Positions 11,671 to 20,990 of a DNA stretch of 64,000 nucleotides are shown here, piece by piece. The notes below the pieces were generated by a model. The model was not told the DNA's origin. It did no database searches and was given only the letters and a program-made list of their open reading frames with translations. Within the stretch, counting starts at the first letter, position 1. The number at the start of each line of letters is the position of its first letter. Source of the DNA: Anisodus tanguticus. Taxonomy: Eukaryota > Streptophyta > Magnoliopsida > Solanales > Solanaceae. Where the stretch lies: NCBI GenBank assembly GCA_034509755.1, contig CM067546.1, positions 28,201,876 to 28,265,875 of the forward strand, written 5' to 3'. The translations under genes and the position numbers were made by a program.

Positions 11671-11894
11671 AATCAGTGAGACGTACCTGAATGTTGTCTG
11701 TCATGTTGGACAACATTATGAGAGATACGGGTTTGCTTACCTTTCAAACAATCTTCACATAATGTTTTACCTTTATGGCTAAGTTTGGGTATGCCTCTAA
11801 CCGCTTTATCTGAGACCAATTTTTCTAAATTGCGGTAGTTGACATGTCCCAACTTTTGATGTCATAGTGTTGTGTCATCGATCTTAGCATTATT

Positions 11895-12250
11895 TCATGT
11901 TTCTTGTCTTACAACAAGATAGCAATTGTCACCTGTTCTTGTACCTGTCATGACACATATATTTGCTTCATTCGTAACTTTACATGCATTCTTATTAAAC
12001 TTTACCTCAAGATTGTCATCACACAGTTGACTAATACTAATCAAATTAGCTATTAATCCCTCAACGTGTAAGACATTTCTTAAGGCTGGAAATCTAGGAA
12101 CATCCAAGATCCTTTTTCCAATTATTTTGTTTTTACTGCCAACTCCGTAAGTCACGTTTCCTCCATTGAATGACTCATAGTTCTTTAGAAATTTTTTTGT
12201 ACTTGTCATGTGGCGAGAACATCCACTATAAAAATACCAAGAACCTAAAA
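11895..12250 (-). pseudogene. Copia-A protease, catalytic Asp replaced by Tyr
   Basis: Region matching the copia aspartic protease: the active-site block normally reads DSGCSRHMTG and here reads YSGCSRHMTS, the Asp codon being TAT at 12230-12228. Downstream, GNVTYGVGSKNKIIGKRIL and the pre-integrase block LISISQLCD follow. The lost Asp would abolish cleavage of the polyprotein. Confidence 0.7.
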
Positions 12251-12559
12251 TATTTGTTCTTAATATAGTTATAGCAACATTACATGTTATATCCTTTTTA
12301 GGAACCTAAACTCTCTTAAAACATTTTTTTTACCTTTTGGCTCAGAAATGTTGCTTCGATTGTTATCCGAAATGTTGGACAACACTTTAGGCAACATTTT
12401 TCTTACTGAATCTTGAAGTTTGGAACAATATGGTTTTAAGTTTCCAGGGGAGTTACAGTGATGACACACAAACATCATATTCTTTGACATATATGAGAAC
12501 CTATTATTTATCCATTTTTCTTTTACAAAACATATTTTCTCATTTTTATCAAAGAGATT

Positions 12560-13960
12560 AGAATATATGATTTTAAAAGAGTTTTCGTACCCAATTCATG
12601 CATGTGAAGGCTTACTAAAGTTGAGTATCTCATTCAATTTTGAAGTCCCTGTGTTGAGCTTACGGAAGGTTGCTTCGGCTAAATCCAATTTTTGCACGAA
12701 TCTTACTAAATTCAATATATTTTTGGTAAGTGTAATCTCAAGTCGGGTTATCGTGCCTTTTAATACTAAATTCTCATGAGTTAAAGATTTTATATTTTTG
12801 TCAAGTTGCTTGAATTCTATGATTAAGGCTTTACAAATACTTTGTAATTCATTAATCATATCATCTTTGCATTCAACTTGATCAGCCTCACTAACAGAAA
12901 TATAACTACTAAAGCAATTAACATCAGATTAGTTAAAGAATTCATACATTTCAGATGTCGCTAAGGATGTTGATGTCATTGTTGATGTTGGAGAATATGT
13001 CATGACATCTGAGACAACATCGTATACGACATCTTCATTATCCGATAGAGACTGTTCGAAAACAGTAGTCAGCATTGCTTGTGTTTTAATTTCACAATCT
13101 CCTTCCTCTTCTCCTTCATCATCCCTAAGAGAAACCCATAGGTTCTTACCAAATTTTCTAAGAGTGTTTGCACATTCGTTAGCATTGTGACCCCAACCAG
13201 ATCATGCATGACACTGCACAGACTCAAGTTGTTTGGGATCAAATTTGGTACAATATGAGTTGGTTCTTCTTAGTTGATTTCCTTTTTTGTACATTTGAAA
13301 GGAATCTAGTGGACTTTTGATTGAAGACTTGGTTTGGTGCTCTTTAGGTTTAGATTGATTTCTCTCATTGTTGAACTTCCTCACCATCGAATTGAATTTT
13401 CGAGTGAGTAAGGCAACATTTGCATCATCACCAATTTCTTCAAGATTCTCGTCCTCTTCTTCGATTTGACTCTCTGAGGATTGAACTTGAAGTGCCACAT
13501 TCTTGCTTTTATACAAAAAAAAATTATTCGCAATGTTCATCTCATAAGTTTTGAGAATGTTCATCAAGGTATGAAGGTCCATGGTGACAAGATTGTGAGC
13601 TTCTTCAATAGCAGAAATTTTTAAATTGAACTTTTCAGGAAGAGAACAGAGAACCTTTTCAACAAGTTGAGTGTTGGTTAATGGTTCACCAAGCACTTGA
13701 CATTCATTTGAGATGTCAATCAACTTTTCAAAATGAGATTTAATATCATCCGCTTCTTACATCCTTAAACATTCATATTTACTCATGATCATACGTGACT
13801 TTGTTCGACGAACACTTGAGCTACCTTCACAATGAATTTGTAAAGTATCTCATGCATCCTTAGCCGTGGGGCAGTTTTGAATGAGTTTGAACATATACAT
13901 ATAAACTCATCCAAAAATTGCATTTAAGGTTTTTTCGTTAAAGCTAGCATTATTGGTTTA
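12560..13960 (-). pseudogene. Copia-A gag, broken
   Basis: Best part is the 173-codon stretch 13723-13202, with the gag block LVEKVLCSLPEKFNLKISAIEEAHNL. A zinc knuckle follows, but its second Cys is a stop codon (QCHA, stop, then SGWGHNANEC). A further open piece at 12859-12596 is a Leu/Lys-rich coiled-coil-like segment as seen in long SIRE gag proteins. Gag would form the particle that packages element RNA. Confidence 0.75.
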
Positions 13961-14210
13961 TTCTGTAGTCCATTCGGATTCCGGTTTAACAAGACTGTCA
14001 CATTTCTCATCCGGTGGCAATATTGGAACAACATACTCATTGGTTATAGATCTTCATGCCCTAATATCAATTGATTTGATATGAGAACGTAGGTGAATCT
14101 TCCAATAGACATAATCTGATCCATCTAAAATAGGAAGCTTACCAATAGTTGGATTTGCCGGTTCCATAGCTTATGACAACAGGACCAAGCACTCATTGTG
14201 TTAAGTGTCG

Positions 14211-14222
14211 GCTCTGATATCA
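14211..14222 (-). other. Primer binding site of Copia-A
   Basis: On the minus strand TGATATCAGAGC, two bases inside the 5' LTR. It differs at one position from TGGTATCAGAGC, complementary to the 3' end of initiator tRNA-Met. Confidence 0.8.
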
Positions 14223-14224
14223 CT

Positions 14225-14569
14225 TGATGGAGTGTCAAATGCTACGGAAATTAAAGACAAGAGAAATAAATCGAATGCCAATTCTATTTGTTGGAGAAGA
14301 TCAATGAGCAAAAACCTCTAACAACTTTGACTTGTTCCTCACGAAAAGCAGCAACCTTGACTCATTCTTCACACGTGTTTACCAACTCTTTTTTACCTTG
14401 CCAAGTCATATTTACCACATAGTAATCGTTACGTGAAATAAGGGAAAATCAGTTCTGAAAATGTTGGTCGAATGTTGTGCAACATTTGTCCCAACATTCT
14501 TATACATTCAAATCAATAATTCAAGAGATATGTGGGTCAAATGTCACAACATCAAATCCAACATTAACC
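14225..14569 (-). repeat. 5' LTR of Copia-A, internally deleted
   Basis: 345 bp. Its first 60 or so bases match the start of the left LTR and the rest matches 2545-2827, so about 560 bases are missing. The junction sits at a short TTTG shared by both sides. The lost piece would hold the promoter, so this LTR probably cannot start transcription. Confidence 0.8.
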
Positions 14570-15044
14570 ATAAGTAATAATTCTATCGTGCATAAAGATG
14601 TGAAATAATATGAGCATCCCACATAAAATTATAAGAATATCTATGAATAGTGGTCAATAAATGCATAACTGAATGTGTAAAACTTTAATTCTAAGGCAAA
14701 TGTTTTAAATATAATTGAAAATTACATTCTTTCAAGATTGATGGAGGAAATTATAATTGTAGCTTGTTTGAAAAAGATTAGAAGGAATCAGATATTTGTC
14801 TCTTTGCTTGCTCTAAAGAATAGAATTTACTCCTTATTCACATTGTTTTTCTTTTTGAAACTTATTTATAAATAAAAATAGAAGACAATGATATTTTTAG
14901 ATTGCAATATGTATTCATATGTAATATTTTGTCATAATTATAGTATAGTAAAGTATCAAATTAAATATTTAATCAAAATCTCTACATTTATTATTGGTAA
15001 TCATAGATATTCTATTTTTATGAAGATGATTAATTATTATATTA

Positions 15045-15240
15045 TCAAAAAAAAGATAGTTGTTATACGGGGTAATTTTACAAAGAGTGTACTGTTATAA
15101 AGTTGGTTGTTATTGTTATAGGTAAAATATTATTATAGAGAAGTCAAATATAACATAAAAAATCGGTTCCGAAAAAAGCTTAGTTGTTATAGAGAGGTGT
15201 TATTATATACGGATGATATTATAGAGAGGTCTGACTGTAA
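15045..15240 (+). repeat. MITE-like dispersed repeat, copy 1
   Basis: AT-rich repeat with recurring GTTATAGAGAGGT and GTTATAGGTAAAAT blocks, ending ...GAGAGGTCTGACTGTAA. A second copy in the same orientation lies at 25915-26105. I cannot place it in a family with certainty. Confidence 0.5.
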
Positions 15241-15342
15241 TTGAAAACTATATAAAAAAGATTATAAATCACAAGTTTAAGAATATATATATATACACAT
15301 ATATGTGTAAATATAAAAATTCGTGTAGACTAATAATACTAC

Positions 15343-15452
15343 CAGATATCATGCACCACAACCGGCTCCATTATTGTAGAGCTTCGAGGAGGCTGCCGTA
15401 ACGAGCCCATTATTCACATATCTGCCGTAGTCTCCATAACCACATGCTCCAT
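15343..15452 (-). pseudogene. EXLB: EXLB-A exon 2
   Basis: Same 110-bp length as exon 2 of EXLB-B. It encodes GACGYGDYGRYVNNGLVTAASS, then NGAGCGA and a TGA stop where the family has Cys (TGC in EXLB-B). Acceptor TTTAG and donor GTAGT are present. Confidence 0.88.
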
Positions 15453-15588
15453 CTAAATTAATTAATATTGCAATATATCGAAACGTTAGAACAATTTAAT
15501 CATGTATATAACAAACCATATAGACTATAACCAATGTTGAATTTAATTACGTGCAATAAATATGAAATATTAAAAATTGAGGGCTTAC

Positions 15589-15716
15589 TTGGTGTTCCTT
15601 TGCCATCCAGAGGTCTTATAAAAGGTAGCTTTGGAAGAATAACTTTGATTGTTGTAGCATAGAGCAGGCAGAAGAAAAAACATGCAGACAAGACTATAAT
15701 TAACAAAGATGCCCAT
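15589..15716 (-). pseudogene. EXLB: EXLB-A exon 1, signal-peptide exon with +1 frameshift
   Basis: ATG at 15716-15714 opens a hydrophobic signal peptide (VCMFFLLPALCY) followed by SSKATFYKTS. One extra G compared with EXLB-B (TCTGGATGG against TCTGATGG) shifts the frame four codons before the end of the exon. Donor GTAAGC is intact. Confidence 0.85.
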
Positions 15717-15824
15717 TTGTTTTCTTTGTGCAAAAATTGATCAGTAACAATTATGAGAGAATTTAACTTGAAAGAGAAGATTTGGATGTTGAGAATAATT
15801 GTGCAATGGGATGTGTTAAATATA

Positions 15825-15866
15825 CAATATACACACAATATATATGTATATATTGTGTGTATATTG
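15825..15866. repeat. Inverted repeat in 5' LTR of Copia-B
   Basis: Two perfectly complementary 20-base arms (15825-15844 and 15847-15866) around a two-base spacer TG. The left arm is CAATATACACACAATATATA. Confidence 0.9.
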
Positions 15867-15954
15867 TCTCGGATTTGACACCATAAATGGCTCTCGATTT
15901 TAGCTGTTTTAGGTAATATAATTTATGGTAAATATTTAGTATCCTATTCATCAG

Positions 15955-16374
15955 TTGGACGTCAAGAATGCTTTCCTACATGGTGATCTCAAAGAAACAG
16001 TCTATATGCATCAGCCATTGGGATTCAGGGATCACAACCGTCCTCATCATGTCTGTTTGTTGAAGAAGTCCTTATATGGGCTTAAGCAATCTCCCCGGGC
16101 CTGGTATACAAGGTTTGCTGACTATGTTTCGACTATTGGGTTCACTCACAGCAGGTCAGATAATTCCTTGTTCATCTACCGTCGTGGTTCGTCCTTGGCC
16201 TACGTTCTGTTGTATGTGGATGATATCATTTTGACGGCCTCTTCCGATGTCTTACGCCAGTCTATCATGACCATGCTCAGCTCTGAGTTTGCTATGAAAG
16301 ACTTAGGGCCTTTGAGTTACTTTCTGGGGATTGCCGTCAAGCGTCATTCCGATGGATTGTTCTTGTCTCAATGA
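15955..16374 (+). pseudogene. Copia-B reverse transcriptase fragment
   Basis: Open for 140 codons. Contains DVKNAFLHGDLKETVYM, YGLKQSPRAWY and the catalytic YVDDI. A TGA stop follows LFLSQ. The first third of RT is lost through the internal deletion, so the fragment is not functional. It matches Copia-D RT closely. Confidence 0.85.
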
Positions 16375-16404
16375 AAGTATGCAACCGAGATCATCGAGAG
16401 GGCT

Positions 16405-17160
16405 GTGATGCCATCTTGTAAGTCCACTTCCACTCCAGTTGATACTAAGCCCAAGCTTGGTGCCGCGGCCGGCGTCCCGTACGAGGATCCAACCCGCTAT
16501 CGCAGTCTTGCAGGGGCCCTTCAGTATTTTACCTTTACCAGACTGGATATTACGTATGTTGTCCAGCATGTGTGTTTATTCATGCATGATCCCAGAATTG
16601 AGCACATGAATGCACTCAAACGCATCATTCGGTATATTCAGGGTACACTGGACTATGGTTTGCATTTGTATCCTTCATCGACATACTTGTCTCATACACA
16701 GATGTTGATTGGGGTGGGTGTCCAGACACCAGACGGTCTACGTCTGGCTACCGTATGTTCCTTGGCAACAACTTGGTCTCCTGGTCTGCGAAGCGTCAGG
16801 TGACACTATCCCGCTCAAGTGCCGAGGCTGAATATCGAGGGGTAGCCAATGTGGTCTCAGAATCATGTTGGTTACGTAATTTGCTTTTAGAGCTTCATTG
16901 TCCAATTCAAAAGGAAACCTTGGTTTATTGCGATAATATTAGTGTCATTTACCTTTCTGGTAATCCGGTTCAGCACCAACGCACTAAACATATCGAGATG
17001 GACATTCACTTTGTCCGTGAAAAGGTTGCTCGGGGTCAGGTACGCGTCTATCACGTCCCGTCGAGATATCAGATTGCAGACATCTTTACAAAGGGTCTTC
17101 CCTCGGTCCTTTTTGAAGATTTTAGGGACAGTCTCAGCGTTCGAAGACCGCCCGCTATGA
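16405..17160 (+). pseudogene. Copia-B RT connection and RNase H fragment
   Basis: Frame 16405-16803 has the connection (HMNALKRIIRYIQGTLDYG), and frame 16755-17237 has RNase H (AEAEYRGVANVVSE, YCDNISVIYLSGNPVQHQ, ADIFTKGLPS). A one-base shift separates the two, near 16740. The polypurine tract (about 17155-17172) follows directly. Confidence 0.82.
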
Positions 17161-17172
17161 CTGCGGGGGGTG

Positions 17173-17447
17173 TGTTAAATATACAATATACACACAATAT
17201 ACATGTGTATATTGTGTGTATATTGTCTCGGATTTGACACCATAAATGGCTCTCGATTTTAGCTGTTTTAGGTAATATAATTTATGGTAAATATTTAGTA
17301 TTCTAGTTTAGGTAATGGTGTAATATAATTAGTAGTGTATTACCATAAATGTATAGAATAATGTTTTAGAAATAGATTCTCCTATTTTGTAACTTGTATA
17401 TATAGCCTTTCAAGTAATGAAAATAATCAAGGGGATTATTTCTTTCG
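17173..17447 (+). repeat. 3' LTR of Copia-B
   Basis: 275 bp, starting TGTTAAATATAC and ending TTATTTCTTTCG, with the usual CA end changed to CG as in Copia-C. It carries the 42-bp inverted repeat at 17184-17225. Confidence 0.85.
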
Positions 17448-17458
17448 GGATGTAATGA

Positions 17459-17470
17459 CCTATTTATAGT
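17459..17470 (-). promoter_or_regulatory. TATA box of EXLB-A, cut off by Copia-B
   Basis: ACTATAAATAGG on the minus strand. Without the 1.6-kb element it would lie about 100 bases upstream of the EXLB-A ATG, matching the spacing in EXLB-B and EXLB-C (about 90 bases). Confidence 0.65.
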
Positions 17471-17487
17471 ACTTAGAAAATATTTCT

Positions 17488-17507
17488 AAGGGGGCAGGTA
17501 TTGACTT
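17488..17507 (-). promoter_or_regulatory. Conserved promoter block of EXLB-A
   Basis: Minus-strand AAGTCAATACCTGCCCCC, shared almost base for base with EXLB-B at 24133-24150, at the same distance upstream of the TATA box. It contains GTCAA, the complement of the W-box core TTGAC. Confidence 0.5.
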
Positions 17508-18930
17508 GTGCTTCTAGACTACTTCTCTTTTATCTTATCCAAAAGAAATATTCTAAGTACCATTATTTGATTTTTATCTTATAATGTGAATTCAGTTTTT
17601 AAAACCTAATAAAGATGATCTATGAATACCAAATACTACCAATTAAACCATGGAAGTGAGAACAACTTTTTTTACTCTCGGGTGAAAGCTATGGGTTGAT
17701 GATGCAATAAGTTCAATGAGAGATTCTTCGATTTTATTGTCAAATGCTTACTCTTTCTTTTCTTATACTGCCATTTTTTATTCCAGCTGTTATTAATATT
17801 AGTTACCTTCTTTTTGAGAAGAACAGGGGTAAATAACACTTTGAAACACTGGTTATTGATAAATTAAATTATGATATTTGACTAAGTACGTCTAATCTTC
17901 AATTAATTGAAATGTGTATTTTTGATCAATTTGCTTCTGAATATTCACAAAATTTTCAAAATTATTAAATGTTCCACCACTTATAACTTATGTGTTATGT
18001 TAAAATCGTATTGTTGCAACGATAATACAGTTTTGAACATAGTCCAAATATAACATATTCCTACATAAAAAGACCAAAATGACACATTTTAATTAATTAA
18101 TTGAAATTCAAATATGTTGAGTGATACATTACAAAGATCAAAATCAAGATTTGCCAATAATTGAGAAACGAAAAATGATATTATCACAAGGAACATTTTG
18201 CTTACTTTTTCCTTCACGCAATATGACAATAAATATAGTTTAATAAATAGACATGGACTCGTAATATATTCTACTATGGCGATTCTTTGTGCTGGAACTA
18301 GTCATGGCTATAACTAGCTATTTATTGACTTCCAATGATTCTTGATGGTTTAACTCTATCACCTCACACGGTACTTCTAAACTTTTTATTCTAATGTATT
18401 TGAACTTGTTTATACAGTCTTTTTTCTCGTTTGTATATTAGAGAACCGATAGTTGAAGGAAGAAGGATAAATTGTAATGGATTTCATAAATTATTGATAA
18501 ATTTTAATAATTATATTATCTAGGAAATAGAGATTTTGATCCATTAATTATGATATTATTTCAATTTTTATCCTTGTAATGTTGAATTAATGGACCTGAC
18601 CTTAAGAGAGATTTACTTGGAACTATATTGGACTCCCTAGTTTCTAAAACGATTTTATTTTGGGAGTTAGATTTAAATTTTGCATTTTAAATTGATGTTC
18701 ATCAGTTAAATATAATGTGATAGTAGAGTATGAGCGTAACATTTCTTTAAATTGATGAAGGATAGACATAATTAGGTAAATATTACGAGTACCAAACAGA
18801 TTAATTTATCAAAATTTAAGGATCAAAAGTACAATTATATATCTCAAGAAAAATATTTAGAAATGAAAAAATTACGTTGTATATTAATTAGGATAACAAT
18901 GCTATAAAAATTAACCCACTTTCTTAAATC
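17508..18930. other. AT-rich spacer between EXLB-A and repeats
   Basis: No coding region, terminal repeats or obvious repeat family found. Low G+C throughout, with long A/T runs. Confidence 0.4.
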
Positions 18931-18949
18931 TTATAAAAAATGACTCACT

Positions 18950-19145
18950 CCGTACTCCTCTCTCTATGCCCCGTTCACCGCCGCCGACAACCGTCACCGT
19001 TCACCGTTCACCGTCGCCGCTCACGGTCGTCGTTCTCCCTCCTCCCCCTCTCTCTCCTCTCTCCCTCTCTTTCTGTGCCCCGTTCACCGTCGCCACTCAC
19101 GATCGGCGCTCACAATCGCTATTCACCGTCACCAGCCACAATCCA
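18950..19145 (+). repeat. CCGTTCACCG-rich low-complexity block
   Basis: CT- and CG-rich patch with repeats of GTTCACCG(T/C)CGCC in an AT-rich setting. It gives short Pro/Arg/Ser open frames in two frames but no gene-like signal. Confidence 0.5.
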
Positions 19146-19324
19146 GGTAAAACTTTCATCCCTACAAATATATATACTTCAAACACCTAAATTCTGCTTT
19201 TCTGTTGCTAATCTTCTTATTGTATAATTATATAATTATACAATTTTTATATAATTGTGTATAAATGTGTATAAGTGCATATTTCGTGTATAATATTATA
19301 TAATTATATTTTTAACAATAGTAA

Positions 19325-19690
19325 TGTAACTGCAATGTAACAGCTCAGCCCGCTAGTGATATTATCCGCTTTGGGCCTAGGTCCGCATGATTTTAAAATG
19401 TGTCACTAGGGTCTAAGGCCTTCTTACTTATATACACAACATCTCTCTTATATTTTGTCGATGTATGACTCCTAAGTTAGGGTGTGATATACACCTAGCA
19501 TCGCTAAATATTGGTCGTAGATAAGTCTTTTTCTTATAGTGTATGGACTCAGCGTCCTCGCTGAGGTTTGCCCCACCACATAGGATTTTCCTAGACTCAG
19601 CACTGAGATTTGTCCCGCCTACCTGTGATTTGTCTAAACTCAATTGAAGTGGCCCACACCGACAAGGCTGATACAAGAGTGACTCTGATA
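19325..19690 (-). repeat. Dispersed repeat with tRNA-Met primer-site-like motif
   Basis: On the minus strand it begins near TTGTATCAGAGTCAC, close to an initiator tRNA-Met primer site, and ends CCCAAAGCGGATAATATCACTAGC...GCTGTTAC. I recall this tail from a dispersed dicot repeat; the family name is uncertain. A CACTATAAGAAAAAGAC motif inside (minus strand, about 19528-19544) looks like a CACTA-transposon end. Confidence 0.4.
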
Positions 19691-19695
19691 CAATC

Positions 19696-20029
19696 AGTTC
19701 GCTATAAGCAAGGTAGAAAGACTGAAATTTTTTTGCGACGGATCAGCGACGAAATATTTGTCGCGAATTAATTCCACGACAAAATATATTAAGATGTTAG
19801 CGACAAAAATTATGAAAAATAGTGACGACTTTTCCGTCGCTCACTTTGCTTGTATCCGTAGCTAAGACATCCAAATAGTGCGACGGGTATAAATTTCTCG
19901 TCGCAAAGTGGTTAGCGACGAACATTTTAGTAACCGACTCAATTCCATCGCTAAACCCATTTAGCGACCAAAATATGATGTTTAGCCACACATAAAATTC
20001 ATCGCTAAAATCAGTTTTTTTTAGTAGTG
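19696..20029 (-). mobile_element. CACTA-type transposon terminus
   Basis: The minus strand starts CACTACTAAAAAAAACTG at 20029, the classical CACTA end. It is followed by many subterminal copies of TTAGCGAC and CGTCGC in both directions, typical of En/Spm-like transposons. No matching opposite end or transposase was found, so it is a fragment or small derivative. Confidence 0.5.
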
Positions 20030-20264
20030 GTAAAACTTACTACATTCTGCCAAACCCATGACTTCAATTAAGGCTTATTCTAACTTTATGAGTTCTAAAA
20101 TTTAAGATAACGATATTAATTGTTAGTAACTTATTCTAAATTTAATTTTATACATATTTAATCGATTTTTTAATTATATATATATATATATATACATAAA
20201 AGGATTGTACAAAATCTATTAGTTTCGGCAATGCGTATATAATCTTCTAGCTTTGCCCTTACAT
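20030..20264. other. AT-rich spacer with a TA microsatellite
   Basis: Non-coding; a (TA)n run of about 10 units lies near 20176-20195. Nothing else recognised. Confidence 0.5.
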
Positions 20265-20475
20265 CCAAGGAGATGCATGTGTACTCGTCACATAGGAGGA
20301 GTCATGATTTGAAGATTATGGGTTCGAGACTATAGTTCTTCTAAGTTACTGGGTTCTAAATCAAATATTTGTACATATTTAATGAAATTTTAAAGAAAAA
20401 TACAAGGTTTAGACCAAAGTTACAAAGTTCGGCTGAACCCGCATGCTCTACACTAGCTCCGCCCCTGGTTCTCGG
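20265..20475 (+). repeat. SINE-like dispersed repeat
   Basis: Contains GGGTTCGAGAC (20320-20330), close to a polymerase III box B, and the tail GTTCGGCTGAACCCGCATGCTC...CTCCGCCCCTG that I recognise from common Solanaceae repeats. Related tail fragments occur near 34372-34430 and 35820-35877. Confidence 0.45.
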
Positions 20476-20603
20476 CCAAATGAAAATCCATTTTGTGTAT
20501 AAAAACTCGATGGTTCATAAAATTTCTCAAATCATACTAAATATTGCAATTTAAGGAAATGTCATGAAGCTACATACACCAATATGTAACAATATAAGAC
20601 AAT

Positions 20604-20609
20604 TTTATT
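20604..20609 (-). terminator. Candidate polyadenylation signal of EXLB-B
   Basis: AATAAA on the minus strand about 180 bases past the stop codon. Confidence 0.35.
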
Positions 20610-20789
20610 GATAATTTTCTTTACAAGAATTAATACACGACTTTCAGCCTTATTAACACACAAACATTTGGTTAATTAAACTACAATGGCTGCTGATGAC
20701 CTAGATAAATTAAACTTATTCATTTGACTCCAAACCACAACAGAGAAACTGACAATATATGCCATATTTTGAAAAGAACAAATATTTGT

Positions 20790-20990
20790 TCAAGGAATCT
20801 GAACGTCAGTTTCGTAGGTATTGCCAGGCTTCCAGTAATCAGGGATAGCAGTTTTGTCAGATTGAACCCATTTGGTCTTTTCACCTTCTTTTATTTGGAT
20901 CTTCATCTTCAGATTTCCCTTTGGTGGGTTAGCCAAGTCAAAAACTGCTCCATATGACCTCCTCATTGGTATCCATTTGTAGGTTTTTTC
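20790..20990 (-). CDS. EXLB: EXLB-B exon 4
   Basis: 67 codons including TGA, phase 0, acceptor ATACAG. Encodes most of the CBM63 domain, ending TDVQIP. No lesion seen. Confidence 0.9.
   Translation of the reverse strand, partial: EKTYKWIPMRRSYGAVFDLANPPKGNLKMKIQIKEGEKTKWVQSDKTAIPDYWKPGNTYETDVQIP

Larger units (their letters stand above)
1926..14569 (-). mobile_element. Copia-A, SIRE-like Ty1/copia retrotransposon with a nested hAT
   Basis: Full element in EXLB-A intron 2, oriented on the minus strand. Read 5' to 3' on that strand it has a 5' LTR (14569-14225), a tRNA-Met binding site, gag, protease, integrase, reverse transcriptase and RNase H in copia order, then a long 3' part with an env-like ORF, a polypurine tract and the 3' LTR (2827-1926). 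The five-base duplications ATAAG flank it. Without the 3.36-kb hAT at 4294-7657 it is about 9.3 kb. The extra ORF after pol and the gag type fit the SIRE/Maximus lineage; that lineage call is from family knowledge. All reading frames are broken by stops or shifts and the protease Asp is lost, so it is dead. Confidence 0.9.
618..15716 (-). pseudogene. EXLB: EXLB-A, expansin-like B pseudogene, four exons
   Basis: Expansins are secreted wall proteins with an N-terminal double-psi beta-barrel and a C-terminal CBM63 domain. The four exons are read as 15716-15589, 15452-15343, 1834-1510 and 818-618. They share order and splice positions with the neighbouring copy at 20790-24023. Lesions seen: one extra base in exon 1, a TGC to TGA stop in exon 2, an 11-bp tandem duplication plus a one-base loss in exon 3, a 12.6-kb retrotransposon in intron 2, and another retrotransposon just upstream of the start codon. 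At the position of the expansin HFD motif it reads DFI, as expected for the EXLB subfamily. The final exon is still open. I infer a dead gene. The main alternative, two independent fragments, is unlikely because removing Copia-A restores one collinear locus. Confidence 0.85.
15814..17447 (+). mobile_element. Copia-B, deletion derivative of a copia element
   Basis: Flanked by the duplication GGATG (15809-15813 and 17448-17452). It keeps the first 135 or so bases of the 5' LTR, then jumps straight into reverse transcriptase at about 15950, and runs through RNase H to a full 3' LTR (17173-17447). The rest of the LTR, the primer site, gag, protease, integrase and the start of RT are missing. The family is the same as Copia-C and Copia-D. 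It sits in the 5' leader of EXLB-A, between its TATA box and ATG. Confidence 0.9.

Noticed and set aside
14211..14222. tRNA-like motifs near the LTRs
   Set aside because: They are primer binding sites complementary to tRNA 3' ends, not tRNA genes. No cloverleaf could be followed.
18940..19227. 95-codon plus-strand open frame
   Set aside because: Low-complexity Pro/Arg/Ser translation of a CCGTTCACCG repeat, open in two frames, without domain or codon signal.
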